DNA from: UBA3069 sp050633465
Lineage (GTDB): Bacteria; Pseudomonadota; Alphaproteobacteria; Rhodobacterales; Rhodobacteraceae
NCBI GenBank assembly: GCA_050633465.1
Contig: JBOEGO010000015.1
Span: 1 to 64,000, forward strand
Direction of reading: 5' to 3'
Length of the DNA: 64,000 nt
This document shows positions 41,159 through 49,887 of this stretch, in pieces. Numbering within the stretch: position 1 is the first letter of the stretch; the number at the start of each line of letters is the position of its first letter. The notes beneath the pieces are model-generated. The model made no database searches. It saw only the letters and a list, made by a program, of their open reading frames with translations, and was not told the DNA's origin. The translations under genes and the position numbers were made by a program.

Positions 41159-42817
41159 ATGGCCGATACATTTCGCCTGACCCTTGCACAGCTAAACCCG
41201 ACCGTGGGCGATATCGACGGCAATGCCGCCAAGGCGCGCGAGGCATGGCAACAGGGCCGCGATGGCGGGGCCGATCTGGTGGCGTTTCCCGAAATGTTCA
41301 TCACCGGATATAACGCGCAGGATATGGTGATGAAGCCCGCGTTTCATAACGCCGCCATTGCCGCGATTGTCGGTCTGGCGGCGGATTGCGCCGATGGGCC
41401 TGCGCTGGCCATCGGTGGTCCTGCGGTGCAGGACGGGCGGCTGTATAACGCCTATTACATCTGCCGTGGCGGGCAGGTTGTGACCACGGTGTTGAAACAC
41501 CACCTGCCCAATGAAACCGTGTTCGACGAGGTGCGCGTGTTTGACAGCGGCCCGATTGGCGGCCCCTATGCCATTGGCCCGATCCGTATCGGCAGCCCGA
41601 TATGCGAGGATGCATGGCACCCCGATGTGGCCGAAACCCTGGAGGAAACCGGCGCAGAGATCCTGCTGGTGCCCAATGGATCACCCTATTTCCGTGGCAA
41701 GATGGAGGTGCGCCAGAACATGATGGTGGCCCGTGTTGTCGAAACGGGTCTGCCGCTGGTCTATCTGAATATGGTCGGCGGGCAGGATGATCAGGTGTTT
41801 GACGGTGGGTCGTTCGTGTTGAACCCCCATGGCGGGCTGGCGGTGCAATTGCCGGTGTTTGATACCTGCGTGGCGCATGTGGATTTTGAACGGGGCGATG
41901 ACGGCTGGCGCGCAGTTGCGGGCGATCTGGCGCATCAACCCGACGCGATGGAACAGGATTACCGCGTCATGGTCGAATCCCTGCGCGATTACTGTGCCAA
42001 AACCGGTTTTGGCAAGGTATTGCTGGGCCTGTCGGGCGGTATTGATTCCGCGATTGTTGCTACCATTGCAGCCGATGCCTTGGGCGCTGAAAACGTGCGC
42101 TGCGTGATGCTGCCGTCTGAATACACCTCGCAATCCTCGCTGGATGACGCACAAGAGGTGGCCGAGAAACTGGGCTGCCGCTATGATTTCGTGCCAATCG
42201 CCGAGGGGCGCGCCGCGATCACCTACACGCTTGCGCCGCTGTTTGCCGGCACCGAACCGGGCCTGACCGAGGAAAACATCCAATCCCGCCTGCGTGGTCT
42301 GCTGCTGATGGCGCTCAGCAACAAATTCGGTGAAATGCTGCTGACCACCGGCAATAAATCCGAGGTCGCCGTGGGATACGCCACTATTTATGGCGATATG
42401 GCGGGCGGCTATAACCCGATCAAGGATATGTATAAAACGCGGGTCTTTGCGGCCTGTCGCTGGCGCAACGACAATCACCGCGACTGGATGATGGCCCCCG
42501 CGGGCACGGTTATTCCGCCCCGTGTGATCGACAAACCCCCCAGTGCAGAACTGCGCCCCGATCAAAAAGACGAAGACAGCCTGCCGCCCTATGAAATTCT
42601 GGATGCGATCCTGATCATGCTGGTAGATGGGGAGGCATCAGTGGCCGACTGCGTCGCGGCAGGGTTTGATCGCGATGTGGTGAAACGGGTCGAACACCTG
42701 CTTTATATCAGCGAATACAAACGGTTCCAGTCAGCCCCCGGTGCGCGGCTGTCACCGCGTGCCTTTTGGCTGGACCGCCGTTACCCCATCGTGAACCGCT
42801 GGCGCGATAACGGCTGA
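41159..42817 (+). CDS. nadE: Glutamine-dependent NAD+ synthetase
   Basis: 552 aa. An N-terminal nitrilase-fold glutaminase (VAFPEMFITGYN near 46, LKHHLPNETVFDE near 110, PICEDAWHPD with the catalytic Cys near 147) is fused to the synthetase domain with the PP-loop LGLSGGIDSAIVATIA near 288. It makes NAD+ from deamido-NAD+ with glutamine nitrogen. ATG 41159 has GGAG 8 nt upstream; an upstream ATG at 41060 is less likely. Confidence 0.96.
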   Translation: MADTFRLTLAQLNPTVGDIDGNAAKAREAWQQGRDGGADLVAFPEMFITGYNAQDMVMKPAFHNAAIAAIVGLAADCADGPALAIGGPAVQDGRLYNAYYICRGGQVVTTVLKHHLPNETVFDEVRVFDSGPIGGPYAIGPIRIGSPICEDAWHPDVAETLEETGAEILLVPNGSPYFRGKMEVRQNMMVARVVETGLPLVYLNMVGGQDDQVFDGGSFVLNPHGGLAVQLPVFDTCVAHVDFERGDDGWRAVAGDLAHQPDAMEQDYRVMVESLRDYCAKTGFGKVLLGLSGGIDSAIVATIAADALGAENVRCVMLPSEYTSQSSLDDAQEVAEKLGCRYDFVPIAEGRAAITYTLAPLFAGTEPGLTEENIQSRLRGLLLMALSNKFGEMLLTTGNKSEVAVGYATIYGDMAGGYNPIKDMYKTRVFAACRWRNDNHRDWMMAPAGTVIPPRVIDKPPSAELRPDQKDEDSLPPYEILDAILIMLVDGEASVADCVAAGFDRDVVKRVEHLLYISEYKRFQSAPGARLSPRAFWLDRRYPIVNRWRDNG

Positions 42818-42831
42818 CCCGCGCCAAGGGC

Positions 42832-42877
42832 GAAAAATCTTTCAAAGATTTTTCATCGTTTTCCTTTTAGGAAAACG
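42832..42877. terminator. Double hairpin between convergent nadE and a zincin gene
   Basis: GAAAAATCTTT-C-AAAGATTTTTC (42832-42854) is followed by CGTTTTCC-TTTTA-GGAAAACG (42857-42877). Both are perfect and flanked by A/T runs on either strand, so they can end transcripts from both sides. Confidence 0.8.
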
Positions 42878-42881
42878 GGCC

Positions 42882-43289
42882 CTACGCCCACCATTGGTCG
42901 ATGCTGGCGATGTCATCATCGGACCAGCCGAAATGATGCGCGAATTCGTGAATGGTGACGTTTTGCACCAGTTCGGCCAGCGTCACATTCCCCCGCTGGC
43001 GCCATTCCAGCAGGATCGGTTCGCGAAACAGCCAGACGGTATCGGGCAGGGTTTGCGGATAGGCCACTGATTTATGCGGCAGGGGGATGCCCTGATACAT
43101 CCCGGTCAGGTTTTCAGGGTCCGACATCCCCAGATCATCTAACATATCGCGGCTTGGCCAATCCGCCACCCGCAGGGCCACGCCCTTGGTCAGGTTGCGG
43201 ATGTCGGGGGGCATCATATCCATCGCCGCCAGTGCCATCCGGTAAATGGCATCGCTGCTGCTGTCCTGTTCTGCAATTTGGTGGTTCAT
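42882..43289 (-). CDS. Zincin-like metallopeptidase family protein
   Basis: 135 aa. Small zincin family common in alphaproteobacteria (acidic metallopeptidase type): a variable N terminus, the LFREPILLEW segment, and near the end the zinc motif HEFAHHFG, a perfect HExxH. Substrate unknown. ATG 43289 was chosen because upstream residues are not conserved-looking. Confidence 0.85.
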   Translation of the reverse strand: MNHQIAEQDSSSDAIYRMALAAMDMMPPDIRNLTKGVALRVADWPSRDMLDDLGMSDPENLTGMYQGIPLPHKSVAYPQTLPDTVWLFREPILLEWRQRGNVTLAELVQNVTIHEFAHHFGWSDDDIASIDQWWA

Positions 43290-43342
43290 GGGGTGAAATA
43301 TGGCCCCTGCGCCCGCCATTTCCAAGCAGCGCAGGGGAGCAA

Positions 43343-44272
43343 TCAGTCCATCATCAATTGATAGCTGGCCGGCACATAGCGATACCCGCCATCGCGGCGG
43401 TCGACATAGCCAAGCGCCGGAAACGGCATGTGATAGCCCACAAAGGGCAGTTTTTCCGTGGCCATCATATCCAGCAGGCGGGTGCGGGTCGCGGCGGCGG
43501 CGGATTTGTCCATGTCAAATTTCACCTCCCATTCGGGGTGGGCCAATGACCAGACATAATGGTTGGCGAAATCCGCGCCCAGAACCATCTGTTGCCCGTC
43601 GCTTTCCAGCATATAGGCCATATGGCCGGGGGTATGGCCAAAGGCCGCCATGGCGGTGACGCCTGACGCTGCCGCGCCGCCATCACCGACAAATGTCATC
43701 TTATCCGCCAGCGGGCGGACCTTGGAATCGAAACCGTCATTGCCCGCGGCTGCCCAATGATCGAATTCGGCCTGTCCCGTCACATAGGCCGCATTGGCAA
43801 ACGTGGCGCTATCGCCCATCAATCCGCCGATGTGGTCGCCATGCATATGGGTGATGACCACCTTGTCGATCTGGTCGGGGGTATACCCGGCGGCAGTGAC
43901 CGCAGCGGTGATGCCTTCGGGGTTCAGGCCAGTGTCAAACAGGATCACCTCGGCACCGGTATTGACCAGCGTCGGGGTGAAAAAGAACTGCGCCTTGTCG
44001 GTGGGGATCATGGCGGCGCTGGATGCGGCGGCGAATTCATCGTCGCTGGCGTTCAGGCCGAAAATATTGTGCGGTTCGGGCACGGTGCGGGTGCCCGCCA
44101 GCAGGGTCGTTACCTCGAACCCACCCAGTTTGACGCGGTTGAAACGTGCTTTGGCGGCGCCCATCATCGGGGCCGCGGCGCGGACGGGGGTGGCGCGGCC
44201 CAAAAGGCCTGCGGCGGGCAGCGCGGCAGCACCAGCCAAAAGGGCGCGGCGTGTCGGGTTGGTCATGGTCAT
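43343..44272 (-). CDS. Tat-exported metallo-beta-lactamase-fold hydrolase
   Basis: 309 aa. A twin-arginine signal (NPTRRALLAGAAALPAAGLL) starts the protein. The metal site is intact: HMHGDH near residue 132, a later His in AFGHTPGHMAYML, Asp in VLGADF and a C-terminal YHMPFPALGYV. MBL-fold hydrolases of this shape include lactonases and related esterases; the substrate is unknown. RBS AGGAGG lies 6 nt ahead of ATG 44272, and a second ATG follows two codons later. Confidence 0.88.
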   Translation of the reverse strand: MTMTNPTRRALLAGAAALPAAGLLGRATPVRAAAPMMGAAKARFNRVKLGGFEVTTLLAGTRTVPEPHNIFGLNASDDEFAAASSAAMIPTDKAQFFFTPTLVNTGAEVILFDTGLNPEGITAAVTAAGYTPDQIDKVVITHMHGDHIGGLMGDSATFANAAYVTGQAEFDHWAAAGNDGFDSKVRPLADKMTFVGDGGAAASGVTAMAAFGHTPGHMAYMLESDGQQMVLGADFANHYVWSLAHPEWEVKFDMDKSAAAATRTRLLDMMATEKLPFVGYHMPFPALGYVDRRDGGYRYVPASYQLMMD

Positions 44273-44429
44273 GTGAAACCTCCTTGGATGAGAAGTGCAA
44301 TGATAGCGCGAAACCACCGTTTCGCGCGTTCGCTCACGTCAAAGTGAGTTCGGCCAGGCGATTTCACCCCGCGTTAAGTTTCTTGCGGTATCCCGACCCG
44401 ATAATGCGCGAGATAATTAGGAGAATAAG

Positions 44430-44639
44430 ATGATTCCACCATCCGGTGACGCCTGTTGGCAGCGAGCCATAGGAACGGAAAAGGACCTGTCTGCGGCCAC
44501 ACTCGCAACAAAAATACTGGTATCTCGCCTGCGCCGCGAGGTGAAATCAAGCCCGCATGCCATGGCCGACAAAATCGCGGAACTGCGCGCCTATTTTGAA
44601 AAAAATGGCTTTGCCACCAAAGATATAGCCCTGTTCTGA
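44430..44639 (+). CDS. Small protein of unknown function (69 aa)
   Basis: 69 aa, good RBS (AGGAG at 7 nt). The sequence is helical: a first half with one Cys and a basic C-terminal helix ending AYFEKNGFATKDIALF. I do not recognise the family. It is 11 nt upstream of the next gene on the same strand, so they form an operon. Confidence 0.6.
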   Translation: MIPPSGDACWQRAIGTEKDLSAATLATKILVSRLRREVKSSPHAMADKIAELRAYFEKNGFATKDIALF

Positions 44640-44650
44640 AAGGACGCGAT

Positions 44651-45646
44651 ATGAAAAATGCGATGATGAGCGTGGCAGAAACCACGCAGAAAATCAAACA
44701 AGGTGCCGTGCTGTTGCTGGCCGGGTCCGAAAAGGCGCTATCGCAATTGCCAAAAGGCAAGTGGATCGGGGGAACCTCGGTTTATTTTGTGACCGAAACG
44801 GGTGGGCGCGTGGATCATGACAACATCTATGTAACGGAAATCGAAGCCGCGACGAATGCGCGTGCAGTGATCTATCAGGGCGAAGACCTGCCAAATCTGA
44901 CCATGAACCGGTTCGACGGCGGGCTGACAATGATCTTGATTCCGGCCTTTTCCACGGCGCACTCCGATTTTGCCATTCATGGCGCCGAATATTCCGGTCT
45001 GTTTGATCAGCCCTTGATGGGGTGGATAACGGGCATCCATCTGGATGATCTGGGCAAGGCAACACCAAAGGTATTTGATGGCGCAACCGGAACGATGCAT
45101 GAGGATGGCGCGGCCGTGCTACATGTCGCATTGGACGGGGGCAAAGCCGCAGAACTGGATATTCTGAATCTGTTCGAACAGGATGACGATGCCGATGTGA
45201 TCACCTTTGCCAGCACAGGATTTTCCGCGACACGTGCGATGGTGAACGGGGCAGAGGTCGATTTTGCCGCCTATGTCAAAGATAAGGGAATCGACACTCA
45301 GTTGCCATTGGTCGCAGATTACGCGGGCGCGATGATCAATGTTTCATTTCAGTCTGTTAGCGATGAAAGAATTGATTTTTATGCGCCCGTCGTTGCAGGG
45401 GTAGAATACCGTTTGGCCAAATCGCCGGGCGCCTATGCCGATGTGTTCGCGGCCCGCGCCACCGGGGATGGTGGCAATGCACTGTCGTGCAACTGCATTC
45501 TCAACTATCTCTATGGCGAATTGGAAGGTAAAACCACGGGCAGCTTTACTGGCCCGGCCACCTTTGGTGAAATCGCCTATGTGTTGCTGAACCAGACCTT
45601 GGTCAAACTGGATATCCACGCAGCAGAGGCAAGCGCGGTCGCCTGA
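44651..45646 (+). CDS. Conserved protein of unknown function, resembling DUF6976
   Basis: 331 aa, no signal peptide or membrane helix. Soluble alpha/beta sequence with KGKWIGGTSVYFVTETGG near 35-52, VTEIEAATNARAVIYQGEDL, and a C-terminal NALSCNCILNYLYGELEGK segment with a CxC pair. The overall look recalls the family annotated DUF6976; I am not sure of the assignment. It follows the 69-aa gene, ending before a strong terminator hairpin. Confidence 0.6.
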   Translation: MKNAMMSVAETTQKIKQGAVLLLAGSEKALSQLPKGKWIGGTSVYFVTETGGRVDHDNIYVTEIEAATNARAVIYQGEDLPNLTMNRFDGGLTMILIPAFSTAHSDFAIHGAEYSGLFDQPLMGWITGIHLDDLGKATPKVFDGATGTMHEDGAAVLHVALDGGKAAELDILNLFEQDDDADVITFASTGFSATRAMVNGAEVDFAAYVKDKGIDTQLPLVADYAGAMINVSFQSVSDERIDFYAPVVAGVEYRLAKSPGAYADVFAARATGDGGNALSCNCILNYLYGELEGKTTGSFTGPATFGEIAYVLLNQTLVKLDIHAAEASAVA

Positions 45647-45692
45647 CGGGCGCGGTTTGGTTAAGGCGGCCAGATACACCCCGACAAATATT

Positions 45693-45722
45693 CACATGCG
45701 CAGGCATTCCTGCGCATGTGTT
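45693..45722 (+). terminator. Terminator after the DUF6976-like gene
   Basis: Perfect 12-bp arms (CACATGCGCAGG and CCTGCGCATGTG) with a 4-nt CATT loop at 45693-45720, followed by TT. The short T run makes termination strength uncertain. Confidence 0.65.
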
Positions 45723-45811
45723 CCTGCCGCGTATAAAATGGTTTCGGGAAAGGCCAAACTGGACAAAGCGCCCCCGTTGTGAAACAGCATCGCGCGAACC
45801 AGGAGACCGCC

Positions 45812-47134
45812 ATGACCACCACCCGTTTCGCCCCGTCGCCCACCGGATACATCCATGTGGGCAACCTGCGCACCGCGCTGATGAACTGGATGATTGCCCG
45901 CAAACAGGGCGGCACATTCATCCTGCGTATCGACGATACCGATCAGGAGCGTTCCAAGCAGGAATATGTCGACCAGATCCAGCGCGATCTGGAATGGCTG
46001 GGCCTGACATGGGATCGGGTGGAACGTCAGTCCGCGCGGCTGGACCGTTACGCCGCTGCTGCGGATAACCTGCGCGACATGGGGCGGTTCTACGAATGCT
46101 TTGAATCCCCGACCGAGCTGGACCTGAAGCGCAAGAAACAGCTGAATATGGGCAAGCCGCCGGTTTATGACCGCGCCGCGCTGGCCCTGTCGGATGCGGA
46201 AAAGGACAAACAGCGCGCCGAACGTGGCGGATACTGGCGGTTCAAACTGGATCACGAACGGATCGAGTGGAACGACGGCATTCTGGGCGATATTTCCATT
46301 GATGCGGCCAGCGTCAGTGACCCTGTGCTGATCCGTGCCGACGGGCAGGTGCTTTATACGATTGCATCCGTGGTGGATGACACGGAAATGGGCGTGACAC
46401 ATGTGGTGCGCGGCTCCGATCACGTGACCAACACCGCGACGCAAATCCAGATCATTCGCGCATTGGGTGGCACTGTGCCCGATTTTGCGCATCATTCGCT
46501 GCTGACCGGCCCGCAGGGCGAGGCATTGTCGAAACGGCTGGGCGTGCTGGCGATCAAGGATCTGCGCGAACAGGGGGTTGAACCCATGGCGTTGCTGTCG
46601 CTGATGGCGCGGCTGGGGTCGTCGCAACCCGTAGAATTGCGCAGCAATCTGGACGAACTGGTTGCCGGTTTTGAAATCGGCCAGTTCGGCGCGGCCCCGA
46701 CCAAATTCGACGAACAGGACCTGTTCCCGCTGACGGGGCGCTATTTGCAAACCCTGCCGCTGTCCGCAGTTGCGGCCGATCTGACCGCGATTGGCGTGCC
46801 GGATGCGCTGGCCGATCAGTTCTGGAACGTGACGCGCGAAAACATCACCACACGGGCCGATTTATTGACATGGTGGACCATGTTCCGCGACGGCGCCGAT
46901 CCGGTGATCGAAGAAGAGGACCGCGCATTCGTGGCGCAGGCCATGGCCCTGCTGCCCGACGGGCCATATGACAGCGACACATGGGGCACCTGGACCGCCG
47001 CCGTAAAAGAGGCCACAGGCCGCAAGGGGCGCGGGTTGTTCATGCCGCTGCGCAAGGCCCTGACCGGGCAACCGCACGGGCCGGACATGGGCAATGTCAT
47101 GCCCCTGCTGCAAAATATCCGCGCCAAGGGCTAA
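45812..47134 (+). CDS. gltX: Glutamate--tRNA ligase
   Basis: 440 aa class Ia synthetase charging tRNA-Glu. The HIGH-type motif is in FAPSPTGYIHVGNLRTAL near residue 6-24, the second KMSKS-type motif in GEALSKRLG near 235. Alphaproteobacteria often carry two gltX paralogues; which one this is cannot be told here. AGGAG lies 6 nt before ATG 45812; an in-frame ATG at 45779 is less likely. Confidence 0.95.
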   Translation: MTTTRFAPSPTGYIHVGNLRTALMNWMIARKQGGTFILRIDDTDQERSKQEYVDQIQRDLEWLGLTWDRVERQSARLDRYAAAADNLRDMGRFYECFESPTELDLKRKKQLNMGKPPVYDRAALALSDAEKDKQRAERGGYWRFKLDHERIEWNDGILGDISIDAASVSDPVLIRADGQVLYTIASVVDDTEMGVTHVVRGSDHVTNTATQIQIIRALGGTVPDFAHHSLLTGPQGEALSKRLGVLAIKDLREQGVEPMALLSLMARLGSSQPVELRSNLDELVAGFEIGQFGAAPTKFDEQDLFPLTGRYLQTLPLSAVAADLTAIGVPDALADQFWNVTRENITTRADLLTWWTMFRDGADPVIEEEDRAFVAQAMALLPDGPYDSDTWGTWTAAVKEATGRKGRGLFMPLRKALTGQPHGPDMGNVMPLLQNIRAKG

Positions 47135-47184
47135 GAGCCAGGGGCGAATGGCGAAACCCTAACCGCCAAACCCCGGAATGCGCA

Positions 47185-48423
47185 TCAGAGCGCGTGTTTT
47201 TGCAGGCGCTCTTTTTCCGCATCCAGCCGCAGGGCGGCATTGGCATGGGCCATGGCCAGTTCCGACATGGCTGTGGCCGCTGCCGACAGATCATCACGGC
47301 CACAACGGGCCAGTTGTTTCAATGCCTTTTGCAGGTGGATTGCCACCTCGATCTGGCTGGCCCCATCGCGGGCGATGGCGGCAAAGGCGGAATCGATCAA
47401 TGCCTCGTCCCCCAGTTCGGGCACGAAAATGCGCGGGCAGCGCGGCGGTTCGGCGGGGTCTTTTCTGCTGAAATCCCACAGCAGTTTTTCCAGTTCGGTC
47501 AGGGCCTCGATTGCAGTGCCGGGGTCGTTGATGCCGGGCGACAAGGCGCGCGATGCCGTTTCCGACAGCACCAGCAGGCCAAATGCCGCGTCCTGATCAT
47601 AGGTGCGTTTGGCACCGATCACAAAGGCGCGGGTCATGGCGACCATCATTTCGGGGGTGACCTGCCCTGAGATCCGCGCCAGTGGTTCGCCCGCCAGCAC
47701 CAGTTTGCCGGGGCGCTGCGCGACATAGACCATATTGCCGGGGGTGGCGCATTGTTTATCAAGTGCCACGGCGTCGATGGCCTGCAAGAACCCCGATTTC
47801 GGGGCGGGCAGCGCCGTCAGGTTTTCCGGCCAGACGGTATCGCCATTCATGGGGGTGCCGCCCAATGCGGGGGATTGGTGAAACCGGTAAAGGCTCTGCG
47901 CGGCCAGTCGCGTGGTTGCCTCCATTGTGGCGTCCATTGACCCCAGTTCGCTCAGATGGGCGATCCAGCGCAACATGGCCACGGTCATCAGCCCGACGAT
48001 CAGCAGGGTAATGCCCATCACGACCACGGGCGCGCCTTCGCCATATAAATCGGCCTGAAACATCATGATGGCCGACAGGGAATAGACGAATGCCCCGATG
48101 AATGTGGCAATCACGGTCTGGGTGGTGGTGTCGCGGATCAGGATGCGGTGAACGCGGGGCGTGGCCTGCCCCGCCGCGGCACGGTGGGCCGATACCATGA
48201 TCCCCAGCGAAAAGGTCGATACCGTCAGCATGGATGACGCAAGGATCTGCAACACCGGCATTACCGCCTGTTTGTCAAACAGGGTGGCCACATCGCGCGG
48301 CAAGAACCGTTCGACAAAGATGGCCAGCGGCAGGGTCAGCACCGACAGCAACGCGAACAACCCGACCCGCACCCACAGTTTTTGCGACATGCGGCGCAGG
48401 AACATATAGCTGATTTTCAGCAT
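47185..48423 (-). CDS. DUF2254 integral membrane protein
   Basis: 412 aa. Four hydrophobic helices occupy the N-terminal half (about 18-40, 60-80, 105-125 and 135-155), with the family segment STFSLGIMVSAHRAAAGQATP between helices two and three. The soluble C-terminal half contains the LSETASRALSPGINDPGTA segment characteristic of DUF2254. Function unknown. ATG 48423 has GAGGT at 5 nt and is 7 nt after the end of the gamma-glutamylcyclotransferase-like gene. Confidence 0.88.
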   Translation of the reverse strand: MLKISYMFLRRMSQKLWVRVGLFALLSVLTLPLAIFVERFLPRDVATLFDKQAVMPVLQILASSMLTVSTFSLGIMVSAHRAAAGQATPRVHRILIRDTTTQTVIATFIGAFVYSLSAIMMFQADLYGEGAPVVVMGITLLIVGLMTVAMLRWIAHLSELGSMDATMEATTRLAAQSLYRFHQSPALGGTPMNGDTVWPENLTALPAPKSGFLQAIDAVALDKQCATPGNMVYVAQRPGKLVLAGEPLARISGQVTPEMMVAMTRAFVIGAKRTYDQDAAFGLLVLSETASRALSPGINDPGTAIEALTELEKLLWDFSRKDPAEPPRCPRIFVPELGDEALIDSAFAAIARDGASQIEVAIHLQKALKQLARCGRDDLSAAATAMSELAMAHANAALRLDAEKERLQKHAL

Positions 48424-48430
48424 CGTAACC

Positions 48431-48997
48431 TCATGCTTTGCGGCGGGTGACACGTTTGCTGGCCAGCGCATCATCAACGAATGCGCGTTCGGCACTGGTC
48501 AGCAGCTGATGGCGGGGGTATTGCGGCGCGGCGCGGTCGTCCAGCACGGGGGCGTGCCATCCATCGGTGGTGTCCAGAAACCGCTGTGCGCCTTTGGTGC
48601 CAAATTCACGCAAATACCCCTGCAACACCACGTCGATATAGCTCAGCAGGATCGGGTGCGCGTCGGTGGGGCTGTGGTGGTTGGGGGCCGCAATGGCATA
48701 GATCGCGATTTCGGGGCGTTGGGGCAGGGGGTGGTCGACATGGTCGGACACCGGCACGCGCCCATAGGCGGCCTCGCGTTCATCCAAGGCGGCCCAATCA
48801 TCGCCCGGCACGCCTGCGATCAACCCGTCAATGGTGCAATCGGCATCGGGCACAACGGTCAGAAACGACACGCCGCGCAGGTCGGTATGACGCCATGCGC
48901 GTCGCCACCCGCGCACCGATGCGGGGTGGGCATCGGTGTAAATATGGGTGGAACGGTTCACCAACGACCCGTAGCCAAAGAAAAATGCATTTTTCAT
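48431..48997 (-). CDS. Gamma-glutamylcyclotransferase-fold protein
   Basis: 188 aa. The N terminus FFFGYGSLVN is the GGCT-fold substrate loop, with a typical acidic EREAAYGRVPV segment around residue 75. Members act on gamma-glutamyl compounds or, in some branches, other substrates; specific activity is not predictable. It is divergent from the Rrf2 regulator, with an FNR-type box between them, and is likely co-transcribed with the DUF2254 gene. Confidence 0.8.
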   Translation of the reverse strand: MKNAFFFGYGSLVNRSTHIYTDAHPASVRGWRRAWRHTDLRGVSFLTVVPDADCTIDGLIAGVPGDDWAALDEREAAYGRVPVSDHVDHPLPQRPEIAIYAIAAPNHHSPTDAHPILLSYIDVVLQGYLREFGTKGAQRFLDTTDGWHAPVLDDRAAPQYPRHQLLTSAERAFVDDALASKRVTRRKA

Positions 48998-49017
48998 ACT
49001 GCTAAACTGTCCTGCTC

Positions 49018-49031
49018 TTGATCCATGTCAA
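49018..49031. promoter_or_regulatory. FNR/Crp-type box TTGATCCATGTCAA
   Basis: Matches TTGAY-N4-RTCAA, the half-site pattern of FNR-family regulators. It lies 20 nt before the GGCT start (48997, minus) and 80 nt before the Rrf2 start (49112, plus). Which gene it controls is unknown. Confidence 0.5.
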
Positions 49032-49111
49032 TCCTAACCTTTCACAGCTCTGTCATGTTGCCTGACAATCCCGTTTCGGGGCGACCGAATGCTGGAAAAG
49101 GGTGTTTTGAC

Positions 49112-49570
49112 ATGCGTATCACCAAACGGACCAATATCGCCATCAGGGTGTTGATGTATTGTGGCGTCAACGGGGACCGTCTGGTGACCAAATCCGAAAT
49201 CGCGGCGCGGTGCAATGCATCGGAAAACCATCTGGCGCAGGTGATCAACCAACTGGCGCAACTGGGATATCTGAACACGCAGCGTGGCCGCAATGGCGGC
49301 ATGGAACTGGCCCGCCCGATGGCAGAAATCCAGATCGGTGCGGTGTTTCGCGCGATCGAGGCAGGCGTGCCGCTGGCCGAATGTTTCGCCGATGTCGACA
49401 ACACCTGCCCCTTGGTCGATGCCTGCCTGTTGCGCCATGCCATCGCTGGCGCCGCAGAGGCATTTTACGCCCATCTGGACAATGTCATGCTGGACAAACT
49501 GGTTTGTGGCAATCACGCGCTGGAACAGTTGCTATCGTCCCACAGCAGTTGCAATCGCGTTCCGGCCTAG
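49112..49570 (+). CDS. Rrf2-family transcriptional regulator, NsrR-like
   Basis: 152 aa. Winged helix-turn-helix of the Rrf2 type (MRITKRTNIAIRVLMYCG at the start, then ENHLAQVINQLAQLGYL). Three cysteines (C-x7-C-x5-C, in a CFADVDNTCPLVDAC-type segment near residue 90) could hold an Fe-S cluster, as in NsrR or IscR. ATG 49112 is preferred over an upstream start at 49025. NsrR assignment is from the Cys pattern and the FNR-type box nearby, not proven. Confidence 0.8.
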   Translation: MRITKRTNIAIRVLMYCGVNGDRLVTKSEIAARCNASENHLAQVINQLAQLGYLNTQRGRNGGMELARPMAEIQIGAVFRAIEAGVPLAECFADVDNTCPLVDACLLRHAIAGAAEAFYAHLDNVMLDKLVCGNHALEQLLSSHSSCNRVPA

Positions 49571-49649
49571 GGCCGTATTGGTCGCAAACGGGGCCTATTG
49601 CCTGAAAACGACCTCTTGTTGCGCGGGCGCGAACAGGGTATCCCGATTC

Positions 49650-49805
49650 CCATCAGACGGGAGAACCGGCAATGCCGGTGCCGAAGGAGCAACCGCCCCG
49701 GAAACTCTCAGGCCACAGGGACCGCTCTGATATAAAACACTCTGGAGAGAGGCGCGTTGCGTCCGCCGAAGGGATAGCGATCTCAGGCAAAGGGACAGAG
49801 GGGGC
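49650..49805 (+). ncRNA. Tandem glycine riboswitch
   Basis: Two glycine aptamers lie in series in the leader of gcvT. Aptamer 1 (about 49655-49730) has GGGAGAACC, then GCCGAAGGAGCAACC and ACTCTCAGGCCACAGGGACCG. Aptamer 2 (about 49739-49803) has CTGGAGAGA, then CGCCGAAGGGATAGC and ATCTCAGGCAAAGGGACAG. The CCGAAGG and CTCAGGC cores are the hallmarks of the class. The RNA lies 83 nt before the gcvT start and controls glycine cleavage in response to glycine. Confidence 0.95.
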
Positions 49806-49887
49806 ATTCACCACCACGGCGCTGTGCTGTGGCGTTTGGAATGCCGGGTAGCCCAGTGGTTGGCCGGTCTCTGCTATAGGGGATGAC

